Part shown: positions 1-6,336 of the stretch, piece by piece
How the letters are laid out: the number at the start of each line of letters is the position of its first letter
Position numbering within the stretch: position 1 is the first letter of the stretch
Origin: an uncultured Collinsella sp.
GTDB lineage: Bacteria > Actinomycetota > Coriobacteriia > Coriobacteriales > Coriobacteriaceae
DNA: 16,504 bases
Reading direction: 5' to 3'
Assembly: GCA_902495085.1 (NCBI GenBank)
Contig: CABUWA010000028.1
Coordinates: forward strand, 1 to 16,504
Position numbers and translations under genes: made by a program
Notes under the pieces: model-generated
What the model was told of the DNA's origin: nothing
The model's database searches: none
The model's input: only the letters and a program-made list of their open reading frames with translations

Positions 1-53
1 TCAAACGCATGTATGTTGGAAATCTCATTCATAGCATCTTAGGATAGCGCCCC

Positions 54-83
54 TGCCACGTACCCGTCCGCATGTGCGATAAT
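54..83 (+). promoter_or_regulatory. Candidate extended -10 promoter of the MetRS-like gene
   Basis: An extended -10 element, TGC then GATAAT, lies at 75-83. A weak -35 candidate TGCCAC (54-59) sits 18 bases upstream. The same TGTGCGATAAT string appears upstream of the DegV gene on the other strand (6046-6056), which supports it as a local promoter form. Transcription would start near 90, giving a leader of about 75 bases. I looked there for a T-box specifier and antiterminator, as might precede a tRNA-synthetase gene, and saw none. Inference from sequence only. Confidence 0.35.
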
Positions 84-164
84 GTCGAACGATATGCACG
101 AATTGACCACCGCGTCGCCAGGCCTTGCGCCCGGCCGCGCTCCCACCATATGCGAAGGAGTCCC

Positions 165-2315
165 ATGGCATCCAAATACTCCATGAACGACCGTCCCAGC
201 TGGCCTCGCCGCGCCATCGTTACCGCCGGCGAGCCCTACGGCAACAAGGGCCTTCACTTTGGCCACGTTGGCGGCGTCTTTGTCCCTGCCGACTTCTTCG
301 CCCGCTTCCTGCGCGACCGTCTGGGCCGCGAGAACGTCATCTTCACCTCGGGCACCGACTGCTACGGCTCGCCCATCATGGAGAGCTACCGCAAGCTCAA
401 GGAAAACGAAGGCTACGATAAGTCCATCGGCGAGTATGTCGAGTCCAATCACTCCCGCCAGGCCGCGACCCTCAACAACTACAACATCAGCTGCGACATC
501 TACGGTGGCTCGGGCCTTGAGCCGGCGGCCCAGATCCACAACGAGGTGACCGCCGAGATTATCAAGCGCCTGCACGAGCAGGGCACCATCTCCAAGCGCT
601 CCACGCTGCAGTTCTACGATGCCAAGGCCGGCACGTTCCTCAACGGCCGTCAGGTGATCGGCCGCTGCCCCATCCAGGGCTGCAAGTCCGAGAAAGCCTA
701 CGCCGACGAGTGCGATCTGGGTCACCAGTTTGAGCCCGAGGAGCTCATCGCGCCCAAGAGCCAGCTCACCGGCGAGGTGCCCGAGCTGCGCCCGGTCGAC
801 AACCTCTACTTTGACCTGCCGGCCTACCTCGACTTTATGAAGACCTATACCGCCAAGCTCGCCCAGAACCCGCAGGTTCGCTCCGTGGTCTCCAAGACTA
901 TGGAGGAGTGGCTGCTACCGGCCCAGCTCTACATCCAGAACAAGTTCCGCGAGGCCTTCGATGCCGTCGAGGATCAGCTTCCTGAACACACCGTGCTGGA
1001 GCCCGAGGGCAACAAGAGCAGCTTTACCGTCACCTTCCCCAGCTGGAAGGAGCGCGACGATGCCCACGCAGTGCTCGCCAACGGCGGCGTGCGCTTCCGC
1101 AGCGGCAAGGCGCTCGTGCCCTTCCGCATCACCGGCAACATCGACTGGGGCGTTCCGGTGCCCGAGGTCGACGGCGTGAACGACGTCACCTGCTGGTGCT
1201 GGCCCGAGAGCCTGTGGGCGCCCATCAGCTACACCCGCACCGTGCTTGCACGCGATGCCAAGGCCGCCGGCGTGACCGAGGGTGTCGCCGCCCAGGATGC
1301 CGCCCTCATGGGCGAGCCCGCCGCCGACTCCACGCAGGTGCCCGCGCCCACCTACCAGCACAGCTCGCTCGACTGGCGCGACTGGTGGTGCTCTGACGAC
1401 GCTCAGATTTACCAGTTCATCGGTCAGGACAACATCTATTTCTACTGCATCGCGCAGACCGCCATGTGGGAGGCCCTGGGTTGGGACCTTACGCAGAGCA
1501 CCGTCAGCGCCTGCTACCACCTGCTCTACATGGGCAAAAAGGCCAGCTCGTCCTCGCAGACGCCTCCCCCGCCGGCAGACGACCTGCTCAACCACTACAC
1601 CTGCGAGCAGATGCGCGCGCATTGGCTGTCGCTCGGCCTGTCCGAGAAGCCGGTGAGCTTTAGCCCCAAGGCATATGACACGCGCGTGACTGGCAAGGAC
1701 AAGGACGGCAACGAGGTGCACGCCTGCGACGACAAGCGCGTCATCGATCCGGCCCTTAAGGAGAGCGCGCTGCTGACCGGCGTGTTCAACCGCCTGGCCC
1801 GCAGCTGCTTCTACGGCGTCGCCGTCAAGGAAGGCGACGAGAGTCCCTATCGCAACGGCTGCATCCCCGCCGGCGCGGCCTCTGCCGCCGTGGTCGAGGC
1901 CGCCGAGCAGGCTGCCCTTGCCTTTGAGCAGGCCATGTACAAGTTCGAGACGCACCGTGCGCTTGCCGTGTGCGACGACTACCTGCGCGCCGCCAACAAG
2001 CGCTGGAGTGACGCCTCCAAGGCCGCCAACAAGCTCGAGGGTGAGCCAGCCAACGCCGCCATGACGCAGGCCCTCGTCGACGCCTTTATCGATCTGCGCG
2101 TGGCGACCGTGCTCATGCACGGTATTGTGCCGGCCGGCTGCGAGCTCATCTGCGAATACTTCGACGTCGATCCGGTCGCCTTCTTTAGCTGGGATAACAT
2201 CTTTGCCTCCACGGACGAGTTTGTGGAGAGCCTGGGCGAGAAGCCCGGCGAGCACCGCGTGAAGCCGCTGCCCCCGCGCTTCGACTTCTTCAGCAAGCAC
2301 GAGAGCCAGTACTAG
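165..2315 (+). CDS. Class I tRNA ligase family protein, methionyl-tRNA synthetase-like (divergent)
   Basis: Start chosen at ATG 165 because AGGAG (156-160) precedes it; the frame stays open upstream to 72 but lacks a comparable ribosome site. The 716-aa protein has the order of a MetRS: HFGH (residues 31-34, HIGH signature), GTDCYGSP (63-70, where MetRS has GTDEHG), a zinc-knuckle-like C-x4-C-x9-C-x3-H (168-187), the WGVPVP turn (328-333), FIGQDN (418-423, MetRS FIGKDN) and a helical anticodon-domain-like C-terminus. Oddities: the KMSKS loop reads KKASSSS (458-464) followed by four prolines, so the second, catalytically important lysine appears replaced by serine. About 50 extra residues (roughly 270-322) precede WGVPVP. 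By family it would charge tRNA with an amino acid in the cytoplasm. Because of the altered loop it could be a specialised paralog or a non-canonical ligase rather than the housekeeping MetG, so I give no symbol. Family assignment is firm; substrate is not. Confidence 0.85.
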   Translation: MASKYSMNDRPSWPRRAIVTAGEPYGNKGLHFGHVGGVFVPADFFARFLRDRLGRENVIFTSGTDCYGSPIMESYRKLKENEGYDKSIGEYVESNHSRQAATLNNYNISCDIYGGSGLEPAAQIHNEVTAEIIKRLHEQGTISKRSTLQFYDAKAGTFLNGRQVIGRCPIQGCKSEKAYADECDLGHQFEPEELIAPKSQLTGEVPELRPVDNLYFDLPAYLDFMKTYTAKLAQNPQVRSVVSKTMEEWLLPAQLYIQNKFREAFDAVEDQLPEHTVLEPEGNKSSFTVTFPSWKERDDAHAVLANGGVRFRSGKALVPFRITGNIDWGVPVPEVDGVNDVTCWCWPESLWAPISYTRTVLARDAKAAGVTEGVAAQDAALMGEPAADSTQVPAPTYQHSSLDWRDWWCSDDAQIYQFIGQDNIYFYCIAQTAMWEALGWDLTQSTVSACYHLLYMGKKASSSSQTPPPPADDLLNHYTCEQMRAHWLSLGLSEKPVSFSPKAYDTRVTGKDKDGNEVHACDDKRVIDPALKESALLTGVFNRLARSCFYGVAVKEGDESPYRNGCIPAGAASAAVVEAAEQAALAFEQAMYKFETHRALAVCDDYLRAANKRWSDASKAANKLEGEPANAAMTQALVDAFIDLRVATVLMHGIVPAGCELICEYFDVDPVAFFSWDNIFASTDEFVESLGEKPGEHRVKPLPPRFDFFSKHESQY

Positions 2316-2326
2316 GCAAACGCAAC

Positions 2327-2379
2327 GCGCCCGGGAATGATTATTCTGGGACGGGGATTAAAAAATCATTCCCGGGCGC
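2327..2379. repeat. Perfect 16-bp hairpin with a repeat-bearing loop
   Basis: Arms 2327-2342 and 2364-2379 are perfect 16-bp reverse complements (GCGCCCGGGAATGATT and its partner). The 21-base loop carries one copy of TTCTGGGACGGGGATTAAA (2344-2362). The right arm is not followed by a T-tract, so this is not a typical intrinsic terminator, although it sits 11 bases after the stop of the MetRS-like gene. It overlaps the larger inverted repeat 2336-2444, so the two folds exclude each other. Confidence 0.85.
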
Positions 2380-2444
2380 CGCAAAGTAGTCTTTCTGGGA
2401 CGGGGATTAAATGATTTTTTAATCCCCGTCCCAGAATAATCATT
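2336..2444. repeat. 30-bp perfect inverted repeat with an internal third copy (REP/BIME-like)
   Basis: Bases 2336-2365 are the exact reverse complement of 2415-2444 (30 of 30). A second direct copy of the 19-base core (2393-2411) lies between them and pairs with 2418-2436 in a tight hairpin with a 6-base loop. The downstream arm can therefore pair with either of two upstream copies. It ends 7 bases before the ribosome site (AAGGAAAG, 2452-2459) of the rRNA methyltransferase gene. Compact paired palindromes in an intergenic space are typical of REP/BIME or small non-autonomous elements; a role as attenuator or transcript-end structure is equally possible. No other copy was noticed in the window. 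Confidence 0.8.
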
Positions 2445-2463
2445 TAGGTGGAAGGAAAGACGG

Positions 2464-3567
2464 ATGTCCAAGCCGCGTCGTCGTAAGCAGAAAAAGCAGG
2501 TTAAGCCCGAGCTCAAGCTCAGGCAGTTTGCTGCTACCGATCTTTCCGATCAGCTTGCCGCCCTTCCCTGCGCTGCCGACCTGCCGCGCTTTATGGTCGA
2601 CACGGTCGCCGGCGCCTATGCCCCCACCGACGCCGAGCTCATGATCGAGGGCTTCGGCGCCGCGGCCACACGCCCGGTCACGCTGCGCGCCAACACGCTC
2701 AAGGCAACCGCCGAGGACATCGCTGCGGCGCTCGATGCCGCCGGCATCGCGCACCAATCCGTTACCTGGTATCCGGACGCCTTTATCCTGCCCGAGGCCC
2801 AGGTTTCCGATCTGTGGGATCTCGACATCTACCGCGACGGCAAGATCTACCTACAGAGCCTGTCGTCCATGATGCCGCCTTTGGTGTTGGGCTCCCAGGC
2901 AGGCGAGGACATCCTGGACATGTGCGCAGCCCCTGGCGGCAAGACGACGCAGATCGCCGCCCTCACCCAGGGCCAGGCGCACCTCACAGCCTGCGAGATG
3001 AGCATTCCCCGCGCCGAAAAGCTCGAGTCAAACCTCCATCGCCAGGGTGCCAAAAACGTGCCCGTCATGCGCATCGACGCACGCGAGCTCGACGAGTTCT
3101 TCCGCTTCGACCGCATCCTGCTCGACGCCCCCTGCACCGGCACGGGCACCGTCATCAGCGGCAACGAGAAAAGCCTGCGCGGCCTCACCGAGCAGTTGCT
3201 GAGCAAGTGCGCCCGCTCGCAGCGCGCGCTTCTGGACCGCGCCATGGGAGCCCTCAAGCCGGGCGGCACGCTCGTCTATTCCACTTGTTCGATCATGCCG
3301 CAGGAAAACGAAGACGCCCTGCAAGAGGCCCTCGACAAGCATATGGACTGCGAGCTCATCCCCCTCGACGGCACGCCGAGCGAAAGCGAAGCACGCCGCG
3401 CCCAGGAAGCCGGCGAGGAGCCGCGTATCGAGTGCAACGCTCTCACCGAGGCCATTGCCGCGGGTCAGGTATCGGCCATCGCCAACGGCCTGCCCGGCAC
3501 GCTCACCATTCCGCCTAGCCGCGACTTTGAGGGCTTCTACATTGCCCTGATCCGAAAACGCAGCTAG
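2464..3567 (+). CDS. RsmB/RsmF (NOP2/Sun) family 16S rRNA m5C methyltransferase
   Basis: A cytoplasmic SAM-dependent enzyme that, by family, methylates C5 of a cytosine in ribosomal RNA. The 367-aa product has a very basic N-terminus (residues 2-18), then the family core: DMCAAPGGK (152-160, SAM-binding motif I), acidic CE at the end of strand 2 (177-178), DAPCTGTG (221-228, motif IV with Cys224) and YSTCS (272-276, motif VI with Cys275). The two cysteines are the release and attack residues of this family. It ends with GFYIALIRK, the usual last strand. A C-terminal RNA-binding domain as in E. coli RsmF (about 480 aa) is missing, so it is a short version. ATG 2464 follows AAGGAAAG. The exact target base cannot be read from the sequence, so no symbol is given. 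Confidence 0.92.
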   Translation: MSKPRRRKQKKQVKPELKLRQFAATDLSDQLAALPCAADLPRFMVDTVAGAYAPTDAELMIEGFGAAATRPVTLRANTLKATAEDIAAALDAAGIAHQSVTWYPDAFILPEAQVSDLWDLDIYRDGKIYLQSLSSMMPPLVLGSQAGEDILDMCAAPGGKTTQIAALTQGQAHLTACEMSIPRAEKLESNLHRQGAKNVPVMRIDARELDEFFRFDRILLDAPCTGTGTVISGNEKSLRGLTEQLLSKCARSQRALLDRAMGALKPGGTLVYSTCSIMPQENEDALQEALDKHMDCELIPLDGTPSESEARRAQEAGEEPRIECNALTEAIAAGQVSAIANGLPGTLTIPPSRDFEGFYIALIRKRS

Positions 3568-3591
3568 CGCACGGATCCAAAACTCAACAAG

Positions 3592-3762
3592 CTATCTCTG
3601 TGCGCGTTTGCCCTGCTGGTCGCGATGCTGTTTAAGCATCGCGCGCTCCTTGCGTTCGGCCCTTTTGCCCTTAATGGCCGTGACCACAAAGTAGATGACC
3701 GCGGCGGCTACGATTGCGCCCACGCATAGGCCAATCGAGCCCAACATTGCCGAAAATTCCAT
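3592..3762 (-). CDS. Small single-pass membrane protein, unknown function (56 aa)
   Basis: A 56-codon frame on the - strand, convergent with the methyltransferase gene and ending 24 bases from its stop. ATG (3760-3762) is preceded by a good ribosome site, AGAGAGGTGA. The product starts MEFSAMLGSIGLC, has one hydrophobic helix (about residues 5-30) and then a highly basic cytoplasmic-type tail rich in Lys, Arg and Gln (about 31-56), consistent with positive-inside topology. No known domain recognised. The strong ribosome site, the coherent membrane-plus-basic-tail layout and the filling of an otherwise empty gap argue that it is real. An extended -10 lies upstream at 3795-3803. Confidence 0.7.
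   Translation of the reverse strand: MEFSAMLGSIGLCVGAIVAAAVIYFVVTAIKGKRAERKERAMLKQHRDQQGKRAQR
3621..3643. repeat. 9-bp hairpin inside the small membrane protein gene
   Basis: CGCGATGCT (3621-3629) and AGCATCGCG (3635-3643) form a perfect 9-bp stem with a 5-base loop, about 55 bases after the methyltransferase stop. There is no T-tract on either side, so it is at best a factor-dependent or stabilising 3' end for the + strand transcript. It also lies within codons for the basic tail of the 56-aa protein and could be coincidental. Confidence 0.4.
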
Positions 3763-3794
3763 ACCGCGTCACCTCTCTTTTAAACGGGACTTTC

Positions 3795-3803
3795 AAGATA
3801 GCA
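3795..3803 (-). promoter_or_regulatory. Candidate extended -10 for the 56-aa membrane protein
   Basis: On the - strand this reads TGC then TATCTT, an extended -10, 33 bases upstream of the small gene's ATG. No convincing -35 is seen at 17 bases (TGTGGT). The rest of 3763-3953 holds no gene I can support on either strand. Confidence 0.3.
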
Positions 3804-3953
3804 CCTCGATACCCGCCACCACAGCTCCTTCACGTTCGCCGGCCCTTCGGTCTAACGGATGGTGCGGCGGGGAAAAATCAATTCGTCAAACGATTTAGCA
3901 TTCGCAATTCCGGCTACATCGCGCCGGCCGTCATCACATAGAATCGAGCTTCC

Positions 3954-5045
3954 ATGGATACCCTCAACGATCTAAACGAGCGCGTCGACGCCTTCGTCGG
4001 CACCAGCTCCTTCGACACGCCCGCCGCGACAAACGACCAAGCTCCCATCGATGTGCCCGCCGAGGTTCACGAGGACATCGTCGCCTCGGTCGATTTCTCC
4101 GAGGTTGAGCTCGCAGACGAGTTCACCGAGCCCCAGGTAGCCGTGACCCCCAACGGACTGCTCCCCATGGAGCCGCTGCCCATCGACGGGCGTTTGCGTA
4201 AGGCGGCCCTCCGCATGCCCGACGAGATCGAGGAGGCCAGCGGCTTTACGCTCTTCGGCCGTCGTATCAAATCGCTCATTTACACCACCGATGTCGCGGT
4301 TATCCGCAACTCCAACGCCGATGCCGTCTTTGCGGTCTACCCCTTCACGCCGCAGCCCGCCATTACGCAAGCGCTGCTGACCGTCGCCGAGTGCCCGGTC
4401 TTTGTAGGCGTGGGCGGTGGCACCACCACCGGTAAGCGCTCCGTGCAGATGGCAGCCGTTTCCGAGATGCAGGGCGCGGCGGGCTGCGTGGTCAACTCCC
4501 CCGCCACCGCCGAGATGGTCGAGCACATCACCAACATCGCCGACATCCCCGTCATCGCCACGGTCGTTCGTTGCGACGACGATGCTCACGCAAAGGTGCG
4601 CGCCGGCGCCAAGATCCTCAACATCGCAGCCGGCAAGAACACGCCGCAGGTCCTGCGCGAGCTGCGCGAGCACTATCCCAACCTGCCGCTCATCGCGCCG
4701 GGCGGCAAGACGTCCGAGAGCATTCGCGAGACCATCGCCGCCGGCGCCAACGCCATCATCTGGACGCCGCCTTCGGCCCAGCAGCTACAGACCGACATGA
4801 TGCAGCGTTATCGCAAGATGAAGGAAGACGCCACACCTGTCATCTCGCGCGACGATGTGCCCATTATCGACCAGGTCGCCGCCGCCGAGGTCAGTCAGGT
4901 CGAGAACATGAATCCCGACGTACCGATTCCCGACGAGGTTATCGAGCGCGTCGCTTCGATCCACGAGCGCGTCGAGGAGCATCGCGCCAACCGCGGCCTC
5001 AAGCCGTCACTGCACGGCTTCTTCTTCCGCGGAAAGAAACGTTAG
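3954..5045 (+). CDS. TIM-barrel-like protein of unknown specificity
   Basis: A 363-aa cytoplasmic protein with no signal peptide. The first 75 residues or so are acidic and low in hydrophobics, probably a flexible extension. The core (about 95-285) shows alternating strands and helices with glycine-rich turns like a phosphate-binding TIM barrel: FVGVGGGTTTGKR (150-162), IPVIATVV (198-205), AGAKILNIAAG (217-227) and LIAPGGKTSESIRETIAAGANAIIW (246-270). The last segment resembles the phosphate-binding end of KDPG-aldolase or ThiE-type barrels (PxGG, then AGAxAI). The C-terminus (about 295-363) is again polar and ends in a basic FFFRGKKR. I cannot name the reaction. It is a single gene, followed after 12 bases by a strong terminator. 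The ribosome site is weak (CGAG before ATG 3954); the frame upstream of 3954 does not offer a better start. Confidence 0.85.
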   Translation: MDTLNDLNERVDAFVGTSSFDTPAATNDQAPIDVPAEVHEDIVASVDFSEVELADEFTEPQVAVTPNGLLPMEPLPIDGRLRKAALRMPDEIEEASGFTLFGRRIKSLIYTTDVAVIRNSNADAVFAVYPFTPQPAITQALLTVAECPVFVGVGGGTTTGKRSVQMAAVSEMQGAAGCVVNSPATAEMVEHITNIADIPVIATVVRCDDDAHAKVRAGAKILNIAAGKNTPQVLRELREHYPNLPLIAPGGKTSESIRETIAAGANAIIWTPPSAQQLQTDMMQRYRKMKEDATPVISRDDVPIIDQVAAAEVSQVENMNPDVPIPDEVIERVASIHERVEEHRANRGLKPSLHGFFFRGKKR

Positions 5046-5057
5046 CCGCAACAGCAA

Positions 5058-5094
5058 GGCCCGCCCCACAAACGTGAGGCGGGCCGTTTTCGTT
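5058..5094 (+). terminator. Intrinsic terminator of the TIM-barrel gene
   Basis: GGCCCGCC (5058-5065) pairs with GGCGGGCC (5078-5085), with extra CAC/GTG pairs inside after one mismatch. The stem is followed by GTTTTCGTTT. It lies 12 bases after the stop of the gene at 3954 and between convergent genes; there is no T-tract on the - strand side, so it serves the + strand. Confidence 0.9.
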
Positions 5095-5126
5095 TGAGCA
5101 ATCACGCAGCGACGTGATGAGCCAAG

Positions 5127-6017
5127 TTAATCCACGCGCTTGTCGCCCATAAAGAAGAGCGCCACCGTACCAGGTCCGGTATGCGAGCCAATCAGAGTAC
5201 CGATGTCATTGATCTCAATCTTGCCTTTAAGCTGCGGAACCTGTTCCTGAATCAGCGTCGCAACTGCCTCGGCATCCTCGCGGCACGCCGAGTGCGACAT
5301 GATGCACTTACCCGAATAATCCACACCGTCCTGCACGTGTGCCATCATGGTCTTAGCCATCTCGAAAATCGCGCGCTTCTTAGTGCGAATCTTCTCACGT
5401 GGCGACAGCTTGCCGTCGCAATCGACCGTCATAAGCGGGCAAATCTTAAGCGCCGTGCCGATGATCGCACTCGCAGCCGAAATGCGACCGCCTCGTAGGT
5501 AGCTCGACAGATCGGTCGAGAAGAACCAGTGGTGCAGGTTGAGTTTGTGCTCCTCGATCCAGGCAGCCGTCTCGTCGAGTGAAGCCCCGCTATCGCGCAC
5601 GTCGGCGGCATATTCTAGCAACAGGCCAAAGCCCGAAGACGCCGCCAGCGAATCGATGACGCACACCTTGCCGCCCTGGGGATAGCGATCCGCGAGCATC
5701 TGCGCCGCAACGCAGGCCGATCCATACGTGCCCGAAATACCCGACGACAACGCCAGGTGCAGCACGTCTTTACCCTCGGCAACAAACGGCTCCCAAAACT
5801 CCTCGTACTCACCCACGCTCACCTGAGACGTCTTGGGCATGGCGCCCGCCGCAATCTGGGCAAAAAACTTGTCCGGCGTAATCGACTGATACAGATCGTC
5901 CGTATAGACAACATCGTCGATCTCGTAATGAAAACACACGACAGGGATATTGCGCGACGCAAAGAACTCACGGGTTCGATCGGCGGCGGATTCACAGGTC
6001 AGGACAAAATCACTCAT
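5127..6017 (-). CDS. DegV family protein (FakB-like fatty acid-binding)
   Basis: DegV/FakB proteins bind a fatty acid in the cytoplasm and, with the kinase FakA, present it for phosphorylation so exogenous fatty acids can enter phospholipids. The 296-aa product shows the family marks: N-terminal SAAD (10-13), KTSQVSVGEYEE (62-73), LALSSGISGTYGSA (88-101) whose serines line the carboxylate site, VIDS (120-123), LRGGRISAASA (174-184) and the C-terminal IGTLIGSHTGPGTVALFF stretch. I chose ATG 6017 (MSDFVL) because AAGGAG lies 7 bases upstream; the in-frame ATG at 6035 has no ribosome site. It stands alone, divergent from fbp; no FakA is in the window, so the partner must be elsewhere. The bound lipid species is unknown. 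Confidence 0.93.
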   Translation of the reverse strand: MSDFVLTCESAADRTREFFASRNIPVVCFHYEIDDVVYTDDLYQSITPDKFFAQIAAGAMPKTSQVSVGEYEEFWEPFVAEGKDVLHLALSSGISGTYGSACVAAQMLADRYPQGGKVCVIDSLAASSGFGLLLEYAADVRDSGASLDETAAWIEEHKLNLHHWFFSTDLSSYLRGGRISAASAIIGTALKICPLMTVDCDGKLSPREKIRTKKRAIFEMAKTMMAHVQDGVDYSGKCIMSHSACREDAEAVATLIQEQVPQLKGKIEINDIGTLIGSHTGPGTVALFFMGDKRVD

Positions 6018-6045
6018 ATGAGGCTCCTTACTCATTACTGCGCAA

Positions 6046-6054
6046 ATTATCGCA
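6046..6054 (-). promoter_or_regulatory. Extended -10 promoter element of the DegV gene
   Basis: On the - strand: TGC then GATAAT, within TTGTGCGATAATTT, about 28 bases before the chosen ATG. A matching string precedes the MetRS-like gene. Just upstream lies CATATGTACCGTATG (near 6064-6078), an imperfect palindrome overlapping where the -35 would be; it may be an operator, but no regulator can be named. Confidence 0.45.
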
Positions 6055-6208
6055 CAATGAGCCTACATACGGTACATATGTCCACTATTTACCAAATCGA
6101 ACCAAAAATAGCGAACATCTTTACCACCATCGTCTCACCGACCCCACGCATAAATATCTGAGAAAACACCTTCTGTCGTCTCCACTCAACCGCCATATCT
6201 ACCTCAAC

Positions 6209-6220
6209 TAAATCGATTTA
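6209..6220. repeat. 12-bp perfect palindrome in the degV-fbp intergenic space
   Basis: TAAATCGATTTA is a perfect 12-base palindrome in the roughly 320-base gap between the divergent DegV and fbp genes. A direct repeat TTCAGCCG follows at 6229-6236 and 6241-6248. These could be regulator sites for fbp, but short AT-rich palindromes also arise by chance. The rest of 6060-6280 holds nothing else I can support. Confidence 0.3.
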
Positions 6221-6280
6221 CCAAACCGTTCAGCCGACAATTCAGCCGCTGGCGCAAAATCGAAACAAAAGCGGCGCATA

Positions 6281-6308
6281 CTGATAAACGTTTGACGCTG
6301 TTTATCAG
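6281..6308 (+). promoter_or_regulatory. 9-bp inverted repeat upstream of fbp (operator or leader hairpin)
   Basis: CTGATAAAC (6281-6289) and GTTTATCAG (6300-6308) are perfect reverse complements separated by 10 bases that contain TTGACG (6292-6297), a -35-like hexamer. It ends 28 bases before the fbp ATG. As DNA it has the symmetry of a dimeric repressor site; as RNA it would be a hairpin just upstream of the ribosome site. No good -10 is found 17 bases after TTGACG, so the promoter position remains open. Confidence 0.45.
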
Positions 6309-6336
6309 TTTTACCAGTCCCATCGGAAGGTGTTTC

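Noticed and set aside
72..164. N-terminal extension of the MetRS-like protein from ATG 72
   Set aside because: It overlaps the candidate -10, has no ribosome site and would add 31 Arg/Pro/His-rich residues before the normal family N-terminus at ATG 165.
84..164. T-box leader for the tRNA ligase gene
   Set aside because: No specifier-loop features, no TGGxACCGCG-type T-box sequence and no terminator/antiterminator pair.
915..2300. 461-codon - strand frame opposite the MetRS-like gene
   Set aside because: It mirrors the codon bias of the real gene; the product is Val/Ala/Gly/His-rich without any recognisable domain or start signal.
2327..2379. Simple intrinsic terminator of the MetRS-like gene
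   Set aside because: The stem is very strong but is followed by GCAAAGTAG rather than a T-tract, and its loop and arm are shared with a larger repeat structure.
2327..2444. CRISPR-like repeats
   Set aside because: Only three copies of the core, one inverted, with unequal spacing; no spacer array and no cas gene nearby.
6018..6035. Six-residue longer start for the DegV protein
   Set aside because: AAGGAG lies within this extension and is ideally spaced for ATG 6017; nothing precedes ATG 6035.
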